Program-made: the position numbers and the translations under genes
In this document: positions 17,521 to 25,589 of the stretch, one piece after another
How positions within the stretch are numbered: the stretch's first letter is position 1
Layout of the letters: each line of letters opens with the position of its first letter
Assembly (NCBI GenBank): GCA_964612505.1
Contig: CAZTEX010000001.1
Location: 186,001 to 250,000, forward strand
From: JAAZZY01 sp964612505
Lineage (GTDB): Bacteria; Chlamydiota; Chlamydiia; Chlamydiales; JAAZZY01
DNA length: 64,000 nt
Direction of reading: 5' to 3'
The notes under the pieces: generated by a model
Seen by the model: only the letters and a program-made list of their open reading frames with translations
Databases searched by the model: none
Told to the model about the DNA's origin: nothing

Positions 17521-17913
17521 ATGAAAGGGGGCAAAATTCTTTCTATAAAAGAAAAACCTCGGATGGGCCCGGGAGAACTTCAATTAACTATTCTCAAAAT
17601 TCTTGAGCAAAAAGAGCTATCCGTAAAAGAGATTTGCGCTGCTCTTACAGGAGACTATGCATATACAACTATTTTAACAACTCTTTCAAGAATGTTTCAA
17701 AAGGGGTTAGTTGAGCGATGTAAAACAAATCATTTCTACACCTACTCTTTACCCAAGATCAAGAGCAAACATTCACTTTTAAATCGCATTAAAGAGAGGC
17801 TTTTTGCTAATCAAACAGCTTCGATGATTCACTATTTAATAGAAACTTCTGAGGGATTGTCCCAAAATGAAATTGAACAGATTGAACATATGATCCAAAA
17901 GTATAAAAAATGA
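17521..17913 (+). CDS. BlaI/MecI/CopY family transcriptional repressor
   Basis: A 130-residue repressor with the winged-helix domain of the BlaI family (LQLTILKILEQKELSVKEICAAL and YTTILTTLSRMFQKGLVERC, about residues 17-70) and a C-terminal dimerisation helix region. In the bla and mec systems the repressor is cut by the cognate M56 peptidase between the domains after a signal. The two palindromes at 17055 and 17128 match its expected operator. The stop overlaps the M56 gene by four bases (ATGA), the usual blaI-blaR1 arrangement. No beta-lactamase gene is near. Confidence 0.88.
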   Translation: MKGGKILSIKEKPRMGPGELQLTILKILEQKELSVKEICAALTGDYAYTTILTTLSRMFQKGLVERCKTNHFYTYSLPKIKSKHSLLNRIKERLFANQTASMIHYLIETSEGLSQNEIEQIEHMIQKYKK

Positions 17914-18932
17914 ATCTTATCTATTACTTTCTCCCTGCTTTTTACCTTAATGCTATTTTAATTTATTTTATCCTCTATCTCTTGATTGAGGCCTTTATTA
18001 AAATATCTAAAGTACACTCCCCCTCCTGGCAACTATTTTTGAGATCTCTCCCCATTTGCAAACTTTTAATTGAACCTTTTCAATATTCATTTGCCAATTG
18101 GGCACTTGTGCAAAAGATAACTTTTTTTAATCAAACTCTAAATTCAAGAGAATTGGAAGCTGGGCTTTCAGCGAGCCTAAAAAGCATCTATTTGTGGGTT
18201 TCTCTAAGTTTGAAAGAGACCCCTATTAAATTTACACTACTTGATCCACTTTTTGAAAGACTTGGTTTTTGGTTTGTCTTTTCAATCTTTAGCATGATTG
18301 TCCTCCTGGTTTTGATTAAATCAAGCTGCTGGTTATTTGCTTTTCTAAAAGAAATTCGATTTCAAGAAGAAAATGCTCTGGAATACTCTCTTCAAAAGCT
18401 CCCCTTTGATTTGCAGAAAAAATTAGCACTAAAAAAAGTGAAAGTTTTAATTTCTCAAAGAGAACATTTTTCACCTTACATTTTCTTTGTAAAGCAAAGA
18501 AAAATTGTCTTTCCTAAAAATAGCTTACAACTTCTGTCAAAGGAAGAATACAATGCAGTTATTGAACATGAACTTGCTCACCTAAACCAGCCCCACCTCT
18601 ATTTATTTATTTTTCTACAGCTCATTCAAAATATTTTCTTTTTTGCTAAATTAAAAAAAATGAGGCTCTCGCTTGAGAAGTGGTGTGACAAAAAAGCTGT
18701 CAAAGAAGGGGCTGATCCCTTGTCACTCATGAAGGCCATCCAAAAATTTGCATATTTGAATCATAAACGACAAGTTTACAACCCTCATTTTGCACCTGCA
18801 AGTATGGTAATTGAACGCATTAAAGCACTTTCGAGTCCTAAAAAAGCAACAAAGGTTCACTCAAGCCTCTATTTGATGGTTTCATTTCTTTTCATTTTAA
18901 TCACTTTTTTTAGCACTATCGGCCATTTTTAA
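17910..18932 (+). CDS. M56 family (BlaR1-like) membrane metallopeptidase
   Basis: A 340-residue integral membrane zinc peptidase. Hydrophobic helices are at about 5-30, 110-145 (FVFSIFSMIVLLVLI) and near the C-terminus (SLYLMVSFLFILITFF). The zinc motif HELAH is at residues 220-224, and a downstream EKWCDKKAV supplies the likely third ligand, so the catalytic site looks intact. It lacks the penicillin-binding sensor domain of BlaR1 and MecR1, which are about 585 residues long, so the signal is not a direct beta-lactam contact at such a domain. It is coupled to the BlaI-type gene and should cleave that repressor in response to an unknown envelope signal. Confidence 0.85.
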   Translation: MNLIYYFLPAFYLNAILIYFILYLLIEAFIKISKVHSPSWQLFLRSLPICKLLIEPFQYSFANWALVQKITFFNQTLNSRELEAGLSASLKSIYLWVSLSLKETPIKFTLLDPLFERLGFWFVFSIFSMIVLLVLIKSSCWLFAFLKEIRFQEENALEYSLQKLPFDLQKKLALKKVKVLISQREHFSPYIFFVKQRKIVFPKNSLQLLSKEEYNAVIEHELAHLNQPHLYLFIFLQLIQNIFFFAKLKKMRLSLEKWCDKKAVKEGADPLSLMKAIQKFAYLNHKRQVYNPHFAPASMVIERIKALSSPKKATKVHSSLYLMVSFLFILITFFSTIGHF

Positions 18933-19007
18933 AAAAAAATTATTTACTTTAAGATTTTTTTTTACAATTCTTGTTACTTTAAAACTATTTTTATTAAGGA
19001 GAATCCA

Positions 19008-19418
19008 ATGTCACTCGTATCTTCAAACGCAGGTTTAAAAAATCCCCTTTATGAAGTAGGCATTAACTATCCAGTTAACCAGAGAAACAAACACCCCATT
19101 ACTAATATTAATTTACCCATACCTAAAAACATTATTTTTTTTAGAGAGTTTAAAGCGGGAGAAACCCTTCCTGTATACTTCAAAGCTTCGGGTAATCTAG
19201 TAACTTTAGAATCTGAACCCCAATTACTAACTTTTGTACAAGATATTTTTGTCAGAGCAACCAAAGAACAAATTACTTTTAGTTTAGACCAAAGAAATTG
19301 GCTCCCATTCAATCAAATTTTTACAGGAAATATTGAAGCGAAAGTTTCTCAATCTGAAGAAAACAACAGTCCGCGCGCTTTAATTGAACTTTTTGCAAAT
19401 TCAATCGGCACAAAATAG
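19008..19418 (+). CDS. Unknown protein, paralogue of the 17156 product
   Basis: A 136-residue protein with a good ribosome site (AAGGAG) and no signal peptide. About 90 residues align without large gaps to the product of 17156-17515 (see that entry for shared residues). The N-terminal 45 residues differ. It lies 75 bases after the M56 gene. Its upstream region has the direct repeat TACTTTAA but no obvious BlaI-type palindrome, so it may be transcribed by read-through. It overlaps the convergent pseudouridine synthase gene by 18 bases. Confidence 0.68.
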   Translation: MSLVSSNAGLKNPLYEVGINYPVNQRNKHPITNINLPIPKNIIFFREFKAGETLPVYFKASGNLVTLESEPQLLTFVQDIFVRATKEQITFSLDQRNWLPFNQIFTGNIEAKVSQSEENNSPRALIELFANSIGTK

Positions 19419-20252
19419 TTTAGCTTTTTTGAGTAGATGCTTGAAAATGGGAGGAACTTCACCATCAAAAGTCATCTCTTTGCCTGTGATAGGATGAATA
19501 AAGTTAAGACTGTGAGCATAGAGTGCGATAGCTTTTTTGCGATCTATTTGCTGACCATATTTATCATCTCCAACAATCGGATGCCCAAAAGAAGAAAGAT
19601 GAACACGTATTTGATTTTTACGTCCTGTTTCCAGAGTAATTTTTAAGAAGGTATACTCTTCGTTTTGATCCAAAACTTCGTAGTAGGTTATTGCCCTTTT
19701 CCCCTCTTGAGGGTCATCAGAGCTATACATCTTATAAGCTCCACCTTGCTTGAGATAGCTATCGATAGTCCCTGATTTTTTTTCCATCCTGCCGTGCACA
19801 ATAGCGCGATATTCACGCTTTATTTTCCTCTCAAGAAATAGGTTTTTAAAAAGATCAAATTTCTTTTGATTTTTTACAAAAATAAGCGGCCCTGATACCT
19901 CTTTATCCAATCGATGAAGTGGTGTTATTAATTCGGAGTTAAGTGCTTTTTTTAAGCAGCCATGAATGCTAGGCTCTAAAGGATCTAAACTGGCAACAGA
20001 TAAAAAATTAGCGGGCTTTTGCACCACAACGATATCAGAATCAGTATAGAGAATGTCAAAAGGTAAATCTAAAGATCTTTTTTTAGCGAGAGAAACCTCA
20101 TCTTGAGAACGCAGAGGAATATCTCCTTTCTTGGCGACTCGATCGTTGACTAAGACTCTTCCATGTTTTAACCATTTGCGAATAGACTGCTTGGATGTTT
20201 CTGGATAATCGAGCACCAGCTTTTCAAATAAAGTTTTGCTTTCTAAGGTCAT
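19401..20252 (-). CDS. RluA/RluD family pseudouridine synthase
   Basis: A 283-residue RNA-modifying enzyme that converts uridine to pseudouridine in rRNA or tRNA. The N-terminal S4 RNA-binding domain (about 15-75, SIRKWLKHGRVLVNDRVAKKG) is followed by the catalytic domain with PLHRLDKEVSGPLIF, whose Asp is the catalytic residue. RKNQIRVHLSSFGHPIVGDDKYG closes the domain as in RluD. The size is slightly below the 320 residues of RluD. The exact target (RluC, RluD or RluA type) cannot be fixed from sequence alone. Confidence 0.9.
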   Translation of the reverse strand: MTLESKTLFEKLVLDYPETSKQSIRKWLKHGRVLVNDRVAKKGDIPLRSQDEVSLAKKRSLDLPFDILYTDSDIVVVQKPANFLSVASLDPLEPSIHGCLKKALNSELITPLHRLDKEVSGPLIFVKNQKKFDLFKNLFLERKIKREYRAIVHGRMEKKSGTIDSYLKQGGAYKMYSSDDPQEGKRAITYYEVLDQNEEYTFLKITLETGRKNQIRVHLSSFGHPIVGDDKYGQQIDRKKAIALYAHSLNFIHPITGKEMTFDGEVPPIFKHLLKKAKLFCAD

Positions 20253-20372
20253 ACTATTAACTCCTAAGAGAAACCAGTATAAAATGTCTTAGAATATTAT
20301 TAAATAATTATTTGCAATTTAAGGAGATAGCGATTATTCTAACTATAATTTTTTAAATATTAGAAGATTACA

Positions 20373-20633
20373 ATGGATCTTTGCCAGCATATTAAAGAAA
20401 TTATTTTAGAACAACTTCAGGGCGCTCTTGTCTTTATTTCTGATCCTCAAAATGATGCGACTCATTTGGAGGCCATCGTAGTATCTGATGAATTTAAAGG
20501 AATCCCTTTAATCACTCAACATCGACGGGTGATGAATATCATTAAAGATTCTTTTCAAAAAGAACTACATGCATTAAAACTTAAAACATACTCTTTTGAT
20601 CAATGGGAACTAATTAATGGAGGAGACCTATGA
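20373..20633 (+). CDS. BolA-like (IbaG type) protein
   Basis: An 86-residue protein of the BolA family, closest in form to the IbaG/YrbA type (THLEAIVVSDEFKGIPLITQHRRVM, then ELHALKLKTYSFDQWEL). It overlaps the monothiol glutaredoxin gene by four bases (ATGA). BolA-CGFS glutaredoxin pairs form mixed [2Fe-2S] complexes for iron-sulfur trafficking, and their coupling here supports that role. It is more diverged from the family pattern than the BolA at 16394. A TATAAT lies at 20344-20349 but I see no matching -35 box. Confidence 0.82.
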   Translation: MDLCQHIKEIILEQLQGALVFISDPQNDATHLEAIVVSDEFKGIPLITQHRRVMNIIKDSFQKELHALKLKTYSFDQWELINGGDL

Positions 20634-20974
20634 ACTCACTAGAAAAGATCAAAGCTCAAATTAAAGCTGACATAGAAAAATACCCTATCATTCTTTATAT
20701 GAAAGGGAGCAAGCTCATGCCTCAGTGTGGATTCTCTGCTAAAGTTGTCTATATTTTAAACGAACTAGGGGCTGAATTTGAAACTCGCAATGTTTTAGAA
20801 GATGCTAATTTACGCCAAGCCATTAAAGAATTTTCAGACTGGCCCACCCTTCCACAGCTTTATATCAATAAAGAATTTGTTGGTGGCTGTGATATTGTAA
20901 CAGAACTTTTTCAGGAAGGAGAGCTCAAAAAATTGATTGCCTCTGCGCCTAAAATGTGCTCGAATGATATGTAA
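20630..20974 (+). CDS. grxD: Monothiol glutaredoxin (Grx4/GrxD type)
   Basis: A 114-residue monothiol glutaredoxin of the usual length. The active site reads PQCGFSAKVV, with the single CGFS Cys that binds a [2Fe-2S] cluster together with glutathione. YMKGSKLMPQCGF and WPTLPQLYINKEFVGGCDI are family features, the second containing the cis-Pro and the GG loop. It is translated together with the BolA-like gene before it. Its 3' end overlaps the convergent lipoprotein gene by 26 bases. Confidence 0.94.
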   Translation: MNSLEKIKAQIKADIEKYPIILYMKGSKLMPQCGFSAKVVYILNELGAEFETRNVLEDANLRQAIKEFSDWPTLPQLYINKEFVGGCDIVTELFQEGELKKLIASAPKMCSNDM

Positions 20975-21335
20975 AGTTTTCCACACGGTGATGTGAGTCA
21001 AATTTCACGACCGCTGTTAATGTTTTCTGGTTTGTGCGAGTTGCTCCGCGTGAACCACCGCCGCCCACTACCACTAGCCAGAAACCACCCCCACTCTCGT
21101 AGTATTCGACTTCTGTTGCAACTTTGTCATATACCCAAGTGACATTTCCTTCAGAATCATTTGTAACAATATTGGGAGCTCCTAAAGATTCTGCCACTTC
21201 ACCTTGGCTCATCCCCTTGTGAATCTTCATTTGGATGGCCCCTAAAGTAAAATTCTGAGAAGTCGCTCCATTAAAATTGCGGGCACAAGCTGTGACTAAT
21301 AGCACCATAACTAATAGGGCTGTCCATTTTTTCAT
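20949..21335 (-). CDS. Lipoprotein with SmpA/OmlA (BamE-like) domain
   Basis: A 128-residue lipoprotein. The signal peptide ends with the lipobox LVTAC. The mature part has IHKGMSQGEVAESLGAPNI and VTWVYDKV, which fit the SmpA/OmlA fold also present in BamE. A Gly-rich loop (VVVGGGGSRG) is unusual. BamE-like proteins help outer-membrane protein assembly, but this fold is also used by other lipoproteins, so the assignment is at domain level. It overlaps the upstream lipoprotein gene by four bases, making a two-gene unit. Confidence 0.77.
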   Translation of the reverse strand: MKKWTALLVMVLLVTACARNFNGATSQNFTLGAIQMKIHKGMSQGEVAESLGAPNIVTNDSEGNVTWVYDKVATEVEYYESGGGFWLVVVGGGGSRGATRTNQKTLTAVVKFDSHHRVENFTYHSSTF

Positions 21336-21841
21336 AATTTTTCCTCTTGGATAAAAATACTTTTACTCACTTTTGAGAAAAATTCTTGATAGAAAAGAGC
21401 TTCTTGAATTTGATTGACTGTGATGACGTTACCAAAGTTATCAAGTTGCTTAATCTGAAAATTCACCCGCACTTTTGTTTGAGAACCATGTTCAGTCACA
21501 TTAGCTGTCGCGTCGATGATGTTCGTTTTTTGCCAGCGGACGTCTGGACTGCCAAAAATGGCAAGCCAAAGCCTAGAGCCCCTGGCTTCAACATCTACTT
21601 CTTTAGTAGAAGTTAAAAAACCTAAATCAAGATGCACGTTCTTAACAACAAAACCTTCGTCTTGAAGTACGTTTAACATGGCTTTCATAACAAGCTTAAA
21701 ATCTTTGACATCAAAAAGATGCGTCTGCATCTGCCTCACTTCTAGCTGTGACTTGGCAGGCATTGGAGGCCCAAAGCGCAAGCAACTGCTAAAGAGGGTC
21801 ATAGAAACTACCCAAAAGCTTAAATTTAACCACTTCCTCAT
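21332..21841 (-). CDS. Lipoprotein of unknown function
   Basis: A 169-residue lipoprotein with signal peptide and lipobox FSSC near residue 20. The mature part has the pattern FKLVMKAMLNVLQDEGFVVKNVHLDLGFLTSTKEVD, which resembles small outer-membrane-associated lipoproteins in which one helix packs on a beta sheet. I cannot name a family. It is cotranscribed with the BamE-like lipoprotein and divergent from the adenylate kinase genes, with 170 bases of AT-rich sequence between the starts. Confidence 0.75.
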   Translation of the reverse strand: MRKWLNLSFWVVSMTLFSSCLRFGPPMPAKSQLEVRQMQTHLFDVKDFKLVMKAMLNVLQDEGFVVKNVHLDLGFLTSTKEVDVEARGSRLWLAIFGSPDVRWQKTNIIDATANVTEHGSQTKVRVNFQIKQLDNFGNVITVNQIQEALFYQEFFSKVSKSIFIQEEKL

Positions 21842-22011
21842 AAACTTTATAGTTACGGTTTATTTATTAATCTGTAAATAAAAAATATTAGTTTTCCACT
21901 TTGAATTCTAAGTTATTTAAAGTGCTGATATAAAATCAACTAAGAATAAATGCTTTTACCTTTTTTCGGCGATCTGCTATATTTTCCTTTTTGTAAAAAG
22001 TATTTTGAATC

Positions 22012-22695
22012 ATGACGCTACAAATTAAACCGAATGTCTACATTTTTTTTGGCCCCCCAGGGGCTGGAAAAGGAGAGCAAGCCACAAGACTTTCCAAAGC
22101 TCTCGAAATACCCCATATCTCTAGCGGAGACCTTCTTAGGTTGGAAGCCAAGAAAAAAACCCCCCTTGCAGAACACTTAAACCATTTACTGTCACAAGGA
22201 CAATTTCCAGATGATTCTTGCATTATTGAGATCATCCAAAATAGGATTGCCCAAGAAGATTGTTCTCATGGGTTTATTTTAGATGGCTTTCCAAGAACGC
22301 TCAACCAGGCTCAGGTTCTTGATCAATGTTTATCAGCTTCACACAACTTAATCTTAATAAATATTACAATCGAAGAAAAAACGCTTCTAGAGAGATTAAT
22401 AGGTCGTCGCATTTGTACCCATTGCGCACGCACTTTCAACATTAACTTTTTGCCGCCAAAAAAAGAAAAAATATGTGATGATTGCCAAGGAGCTTTGATT
22501 ACTCGAGACGACGATAAAGAAGAAATCATCCTCAAGAGATTTGAGATCTTCAATCAGAAATTTTTTCCAATTGCTCAATATTATCAAGGACGATCAAATT
22601 GGATAGAGATCAAATCAGAAGGATCTCCACAAGAATGTTTCTGCCTCTTAATTAACCACCTTGAGCCTATATTGAATATTTACGCAAATGCTTAA
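22012..22695 (+). CDS. adk: Adenylate kinase, copy 1 (altered P-loop)
   Basis: A 227-residue adenylate kinase of the long, zinc-LID type. It interconverts ATP plus AMP and two ADP. The P-loop is GPPGAGKGEQ; other adenylate kinases, including copy 2 next door, have Thr at the Glu position. ISSGDLLR, ILDGFPRT and the LID with two Cys-x-x-Cys pairs (CTHC and CDDC) are intact, as is TRDDDKEEIILKRF. No signal peptide is present, so it is cytoplasmic. The Thr to Glu change next to the phosphate-binding loop could lower or change activity. No good ribosome site is visible. Copy 2 follows after 20 bases. Confidence 0.93.
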   Translation: MTLQIKPNVYIFFGPPGAGKGEQATRLSKALEIPHISSGDLLRLEAKKKTPLAEHLNHLLSQGQFPDDSCIIEIIQNRIAQEDCSHGFILDGFPRTLNQAQVLDQCLSASHNLILINITIEEKTLLERLIGRRICTHCARTFNINFLPPKKEKICDDCQGALITRDDDKEEIILKRFEIFNQKFFPIAQYYQGRSNWIEIKSEGSPQECFCLLINHLEPILNIYANA

Positions 22696-22715
22696 CTTTA
22701 CTGGGAGAATAGCCA

Positions 22716-23453
22716 ATGTCTAAAATTAAAATTGCATTCATCTTATCTACGTTTTTGTTTCTAGGGGCATTTCTTAGTGCGGAACAAAATATTTTAGTCT
22801 TTTTAGGACCTCCAGGAGCAGGGAAGGGAACCATTTGCAGTAAATTAAGCTCAACAAGTCATTTACCCCATATTTCAACAGGCGACCTACTTCGTGAGCA
22901 ATTAAAATCTGAAGACCCACTGAGTAATGAATTGCGAAGCTACATGTCCCAAGGGCAATTAGTTCCAGACGAAGTCATTTTAAAAGTACTCATGAAGCGC
23001 GTTGAAAAAAATGACTGCGACAAAGGTTTTATCTTAGATGGCTTTCCACGCACAAAATCACAAGCAGAAAAGTTAGTAGCTGCATTTCCTCAAAAAGATC
23101 ATCTCATTTTTGTAAATGTTTCTATTAGTGATGATGCTATCTTAGAACGTCTCGAGGGGCGTTTAACTTGTCAAAATTGTTCTAGACCCTATCATATAAC
23201 ACTGAACCCTCCCCTCTCTAAAGGGAAGTGCAACCATTGTAAAGGTAAGCTTATCACTAGAGAAGATGATCAAAGTGACATTATTTTAAAGCGCCTAGAA
23301 ATCTATAAAGCGCAATATGCACCGATCAAAAAATTCTTAAAAGAAAACTATCAGTGGATCGAAATTAAAAATGACTCTATTGATGAATGTTTTTTAAGTT
23401 TAACTGAGAAAGTGAATCAAATTGATCCAACTTTTTTAGAAGGGCAAGATTAA
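22716..23453 (+). CDS. adk: Adenylate kinase, copy 2, with N-terminal signal peptide
   Basis: A 245-residue adenylate kinase with all family features: P-loop GPPGAGKGT, ISTGDLLR, ILDGFPRT and a zinc LID with CQNC and CNHC. Unlike the usual enzyme it starts with about 22 extra residues of signal-peptide form: two Lys, a hydrophobic core (IAFILSTFLFLGAFL) and a possible cleavage site after LSA. It may be exported to the periplasm or anchored to the inner membrane. The start is supported by GGGAGAA eight bases upstream. It sits 20 bases after copy 1 and probably shares its message. A second, closer start at the kinase core is not available as a Met. Confidence 0.9.
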   Translation: MSKIKIAFILSTFLFLGAFLSAEQNILVFLGPPGAGKGTICSKLSSTSHLPHISTGDLLREQLKSEDPLSNELRSYMSQGQLVPDEVILKVLMKRVEKNDCDKGFILDGFPRTKSQAEKLVAAFPQKDHLIFVNVSISDDAILERLEGRLTCQNCSRPYHITLNPPLSKGKCNHCKGKLITREDDQSDIILKRLEIYKAQYAPIKKFLKENYQWIEIKNDSIDECFLSLTEKVNQIDPTFLEGQD

Positions 23454-23481
23454 CTTTTAGATCTCTAAAAAAGGAGCTTTT

Positions 23482-24156
23482 ATGGCAACTGCTGTAGGGG
23501 GAGGGCACTTTGAAGCCCCCCCAAATGAATCCACATCTTCATCTTCTAGACCTTTCTTATTCCAAGCAAGCCCGGGGAATCCTCTTTTCCTAAACTCAGC
23601 AGGACGAAGTTGCCTAGATGGAATTGTCAATAAATTTTTTCCAGTCACTCTCATCCATCCGCAAACAGTTTCTAGCGCAATTGTACCTTATACAGCAGAT
23701 GACCAAAAATCTTTTAATGAGGTTCGATTCGAAATGCCCTGTCGGGAGGAAGCCCCCCCTCCAATTTTGGGATTTCATTTTACTAACAATCATGTTTTTC
23801 CATCTCTAATAGATGTTTTATTACTAGTGAACCCAAAAAAAGCTTTTTTTGAGAAATCCAATCAACCAGGGTGGATACCAAAATTAAGATTCACAGACAA
23901 CGGCCTGACACTATCTTTGAACAATAAAGAAGGTGATTATGTTGCTGAATTTACAAATAGGTTTACAATATTTAATCAATCTCCGACTAACCTTCAAACC
24001 TATGCGTGGACCACGCTTGCCCAGGCTGGATTGACTGGAGTTGGTGATAGTTTTAAGGATTACAAGTTAAGAAATTGGACCTTGTTAGCTATGGTGCCCG
24101 ATGATGACCCTAAAGAATGGGATGTATTGCCAAATAATGAATTAGCCAGAGATTAA
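23482..24156 (+). CDS. Unrecognised protein
   Basis: A 224-residue protein with a good ribosome site (AAGGAG). I recognise no family. The first 25 residues are rich in Gly, Ser and Pro and lack a hydrophobic stretch, which is compatible with a type III or other non-Sec secretion signal but does not prove it. The remainder is mixed, with hydrophobic and aromatic segments (SLIDVLLLVNPKKAFF, WTTLAQAGLTGVG). It follows the adenylate kinases by 28 bases and ends at a strong bidirectional terminator, so it may be the last gene of that operon. Confidence 0.68.
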   Translation: MATAVGGGHFEAPPNESTSSSSRPFLFQASPGNPLFLNSAGRSCLDGIVNKFFPVTLIHPQTVSSAIVPYTADDQKSFNEVRFEMPCREEAPPPILGFHFTNNHVFPSLIDVLLLVNPKKAFFEKSNQPGWIPKLRFTDNGLTLSLNNKEGDYVAEFTNRFTIFNQSPTNLQTYAWTTLAQAGLTGVGDSFKDYKLRNWTLLAMVPDDDPKEWDVLPNNELARD

Positions 24157-24179
24157 AACAGCAAGTAACATTTGATTTC

Positions 24180-24231
24180 AACAAACTAGTGTTTAAGTTA
24201 GTCAGAGATTAAACACTAGTTTGTTTTTTGA
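24180..24231 (+). terminator. Strong bidirectional terminator, 17-bp stem
   Basis: A perfect 17-bp inverted repeat (24180-24196 with 24209-24225) has a 12-base loop and is followed by T6 on the plus strand. It separates the convergent genes at 23482 and 24216. The stop codon of the minus-strand gene lies inside the stem, which makes it work as the end of both transcripts. Confidence 0.82.
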
Positions 24232-24854
24232 ACAATACAATGGAAAGTGCGCGCGGGATTTTGATTCATAGTTTTAAAATCAAAGGCTTCAAACCACTCC
24301 ACATCAAAACCCTTGAGTAGCTTCATGATAAACTGCGTGGTATAATGACGAACGATGAGACCTTCGCTTGTTGTATACATGCCCCACTTTCCAAATTCTT
24401 TTTCCCCAAGCTTATACATTTCCTGATATCTTGAATGGTCGCAAACAAGAAAATCTGTCATATATAAGATTCCTTTTCTTTTTAAAACACGCAGGATTTC
24501 CTTTACTAATCTTGAATTCTCTTTTTCATCGACCATTGAACAAAGAACGGTGGAGATAACAACAGCATCGAGTGATTCATTAGCCAATGGGATCTTCCCA
24601 GATTTTTCTAATAATCTAAGATCAAGATCTGGATTTTCTTTTTTCCCTCTTAAAATCATATTTTGGGCAAAGTCAAATCCAACTAAATTTTCATATCCAC
24701 CCATTTTCAAAATACGCATCATCCGCCCATAGCCACATCCATATTCAACAATTTGAGAAGTGGGACGCAAAAATTTAGTAAGTTTTTCTAAATAGACTGG
24801 ATCTTCAAAGACTTTTTTCGATCCAATTTTATTCCAATACTCTTGAGCAAGCAT
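24216..24854 (-). CDS. Class I SAM-dependent methyltransferase
   Basis: A 212-residue methyltransferase. Motif I is VEYGCGYGRMMRIL (about 37-50), followed by an acidic position in LVGFDFAQNM and the post-I region LANESLDAVVISTVLCSM. The fold is that of the methyltransferase-11 group, which acts on small molecules or proteins. The substrate is not evident. The next gene upstream in the same direction (EI24-like) ends 16 bases before its start, so they may be cotranscribed. Confidence 0.82.
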   Translation of the reverse strand: MLAQEYWNKIGSKKVFEDPVYLEKLTKFLRPTSQIVEYGCGYGRMMRILKMGGYENLVGFDFAQNMILRGKKENPDLDLRLLEKSGKIPLANESLDAVVISTVLCSMVDEKENSRLVKEILRVLKRKGILYMTDFLVCDHSRYQEMYKLGEKEFGKWGMYTTSEGLIVRHYTTQFIMKLLKGFDVEWFEAFDFKTMNQNPARTFHCIVQKTN

Positions 24855-24869
24855 AACTTTTCTACTCTA

Positions 24870-25589
24870 TTAATGATTTTTTTCAACTTCTGGCCACTCA
24901 CAAACCCACAAGGTCGCTCCAACAAAAACAGCAGGTATCCAAAGGAGCCAACCTATCACGGTGATGGAAAGACACATACTTAAAACAGCTGCAAAAAATC
25001 CCATCACAAAGATGGGTCCTCTTTTTTGCCTATAATGATGCAAACGATCTGAAGTGTTCAAACCTTTTAAGGCCAATGTTAAATCCACCCCATCGATCAC
25101 CGCTAAGTGGCCCATTCCTAACTGGCTGATAAAAGCGCCGATAGGACCTAAGAAAATAGCACCAAGGATTCCAACAACAGGCCAAAAGATTCTCCAAAAA
25201 AAAGTTTTTAAGAAGATCACAGCTCCAGAATAGAAGGATTTAAAAAAGCTCACCTCCATCACTTGTTTATTTTCAATGACAAGGATTTTGCGAACCATTT
25301 TATCTAGCACAAGCGTGACAAGAAAAGGCATTAAAACAACAAAGCCAATCAGTAAAGCGGCTGTGCTATACCCAAATGCTTTTAATATCTCCCAAAGTTT
25401 TATCCAAAAGCTAGCATCCACTTTTGGCCAAGCTAAGATCATCACAAAAGCGAAAATCGCCATTAAAATAACTGTTAAAAAAAAGGTCGCAAAAAGAGGC
25501 AACCACCACAATCTAGGGTGGGTGACAAAATATCCAAGCCCTTGAAAGGGCCATAAAAAATAACTATTTTTTGTTAATTTCTCTGCCAT
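24870..25589 (-). CDS. EI24/CysZ-like membrane protein
   Basis: A 239-residue protein with about six hydrophobic helices and the start FLWPFQGLGYFVTHPRLWWLPLFA that is typical of bacterial EI24-domain proteins. CysZ, a sulfate transporter, has the same fold, but the sulfate-specific function cannot be inferred here. Its start overlaps the sugar porter gene by 26 bases, so the genes are tightly linked. A tail on the cytoplasmic side is very short. Confidence 0.75.
   Translation of the reverse strand: MAEKLTKNSYFLWPFQGLGYFVTHPRLWWLPLFATFFLTVILMAIFAFVMILAWPKVDASFWIKLWEILKAFGYSTAALLIGFVVLMPFLVTLVLDKMVRKILVIENKQVMEVSFFKSFYSGAVIFLKTFFWRIFWPVVGILGAIFLGPIGAFISQLGMGHLAVIDGVDLTLALKGLNTSDRLHHYRQKRGPIFVMGFFAAVLSMCLSITVIGWLLWIPAVFVGATLWVCEWPEVEKNH

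Noticed and set aside
20312..20349. TTGCAA and TATAAT before the BolA-like gene
   Set aside because: The spacer is 26 bases, too long for a sigma-70 promoter.
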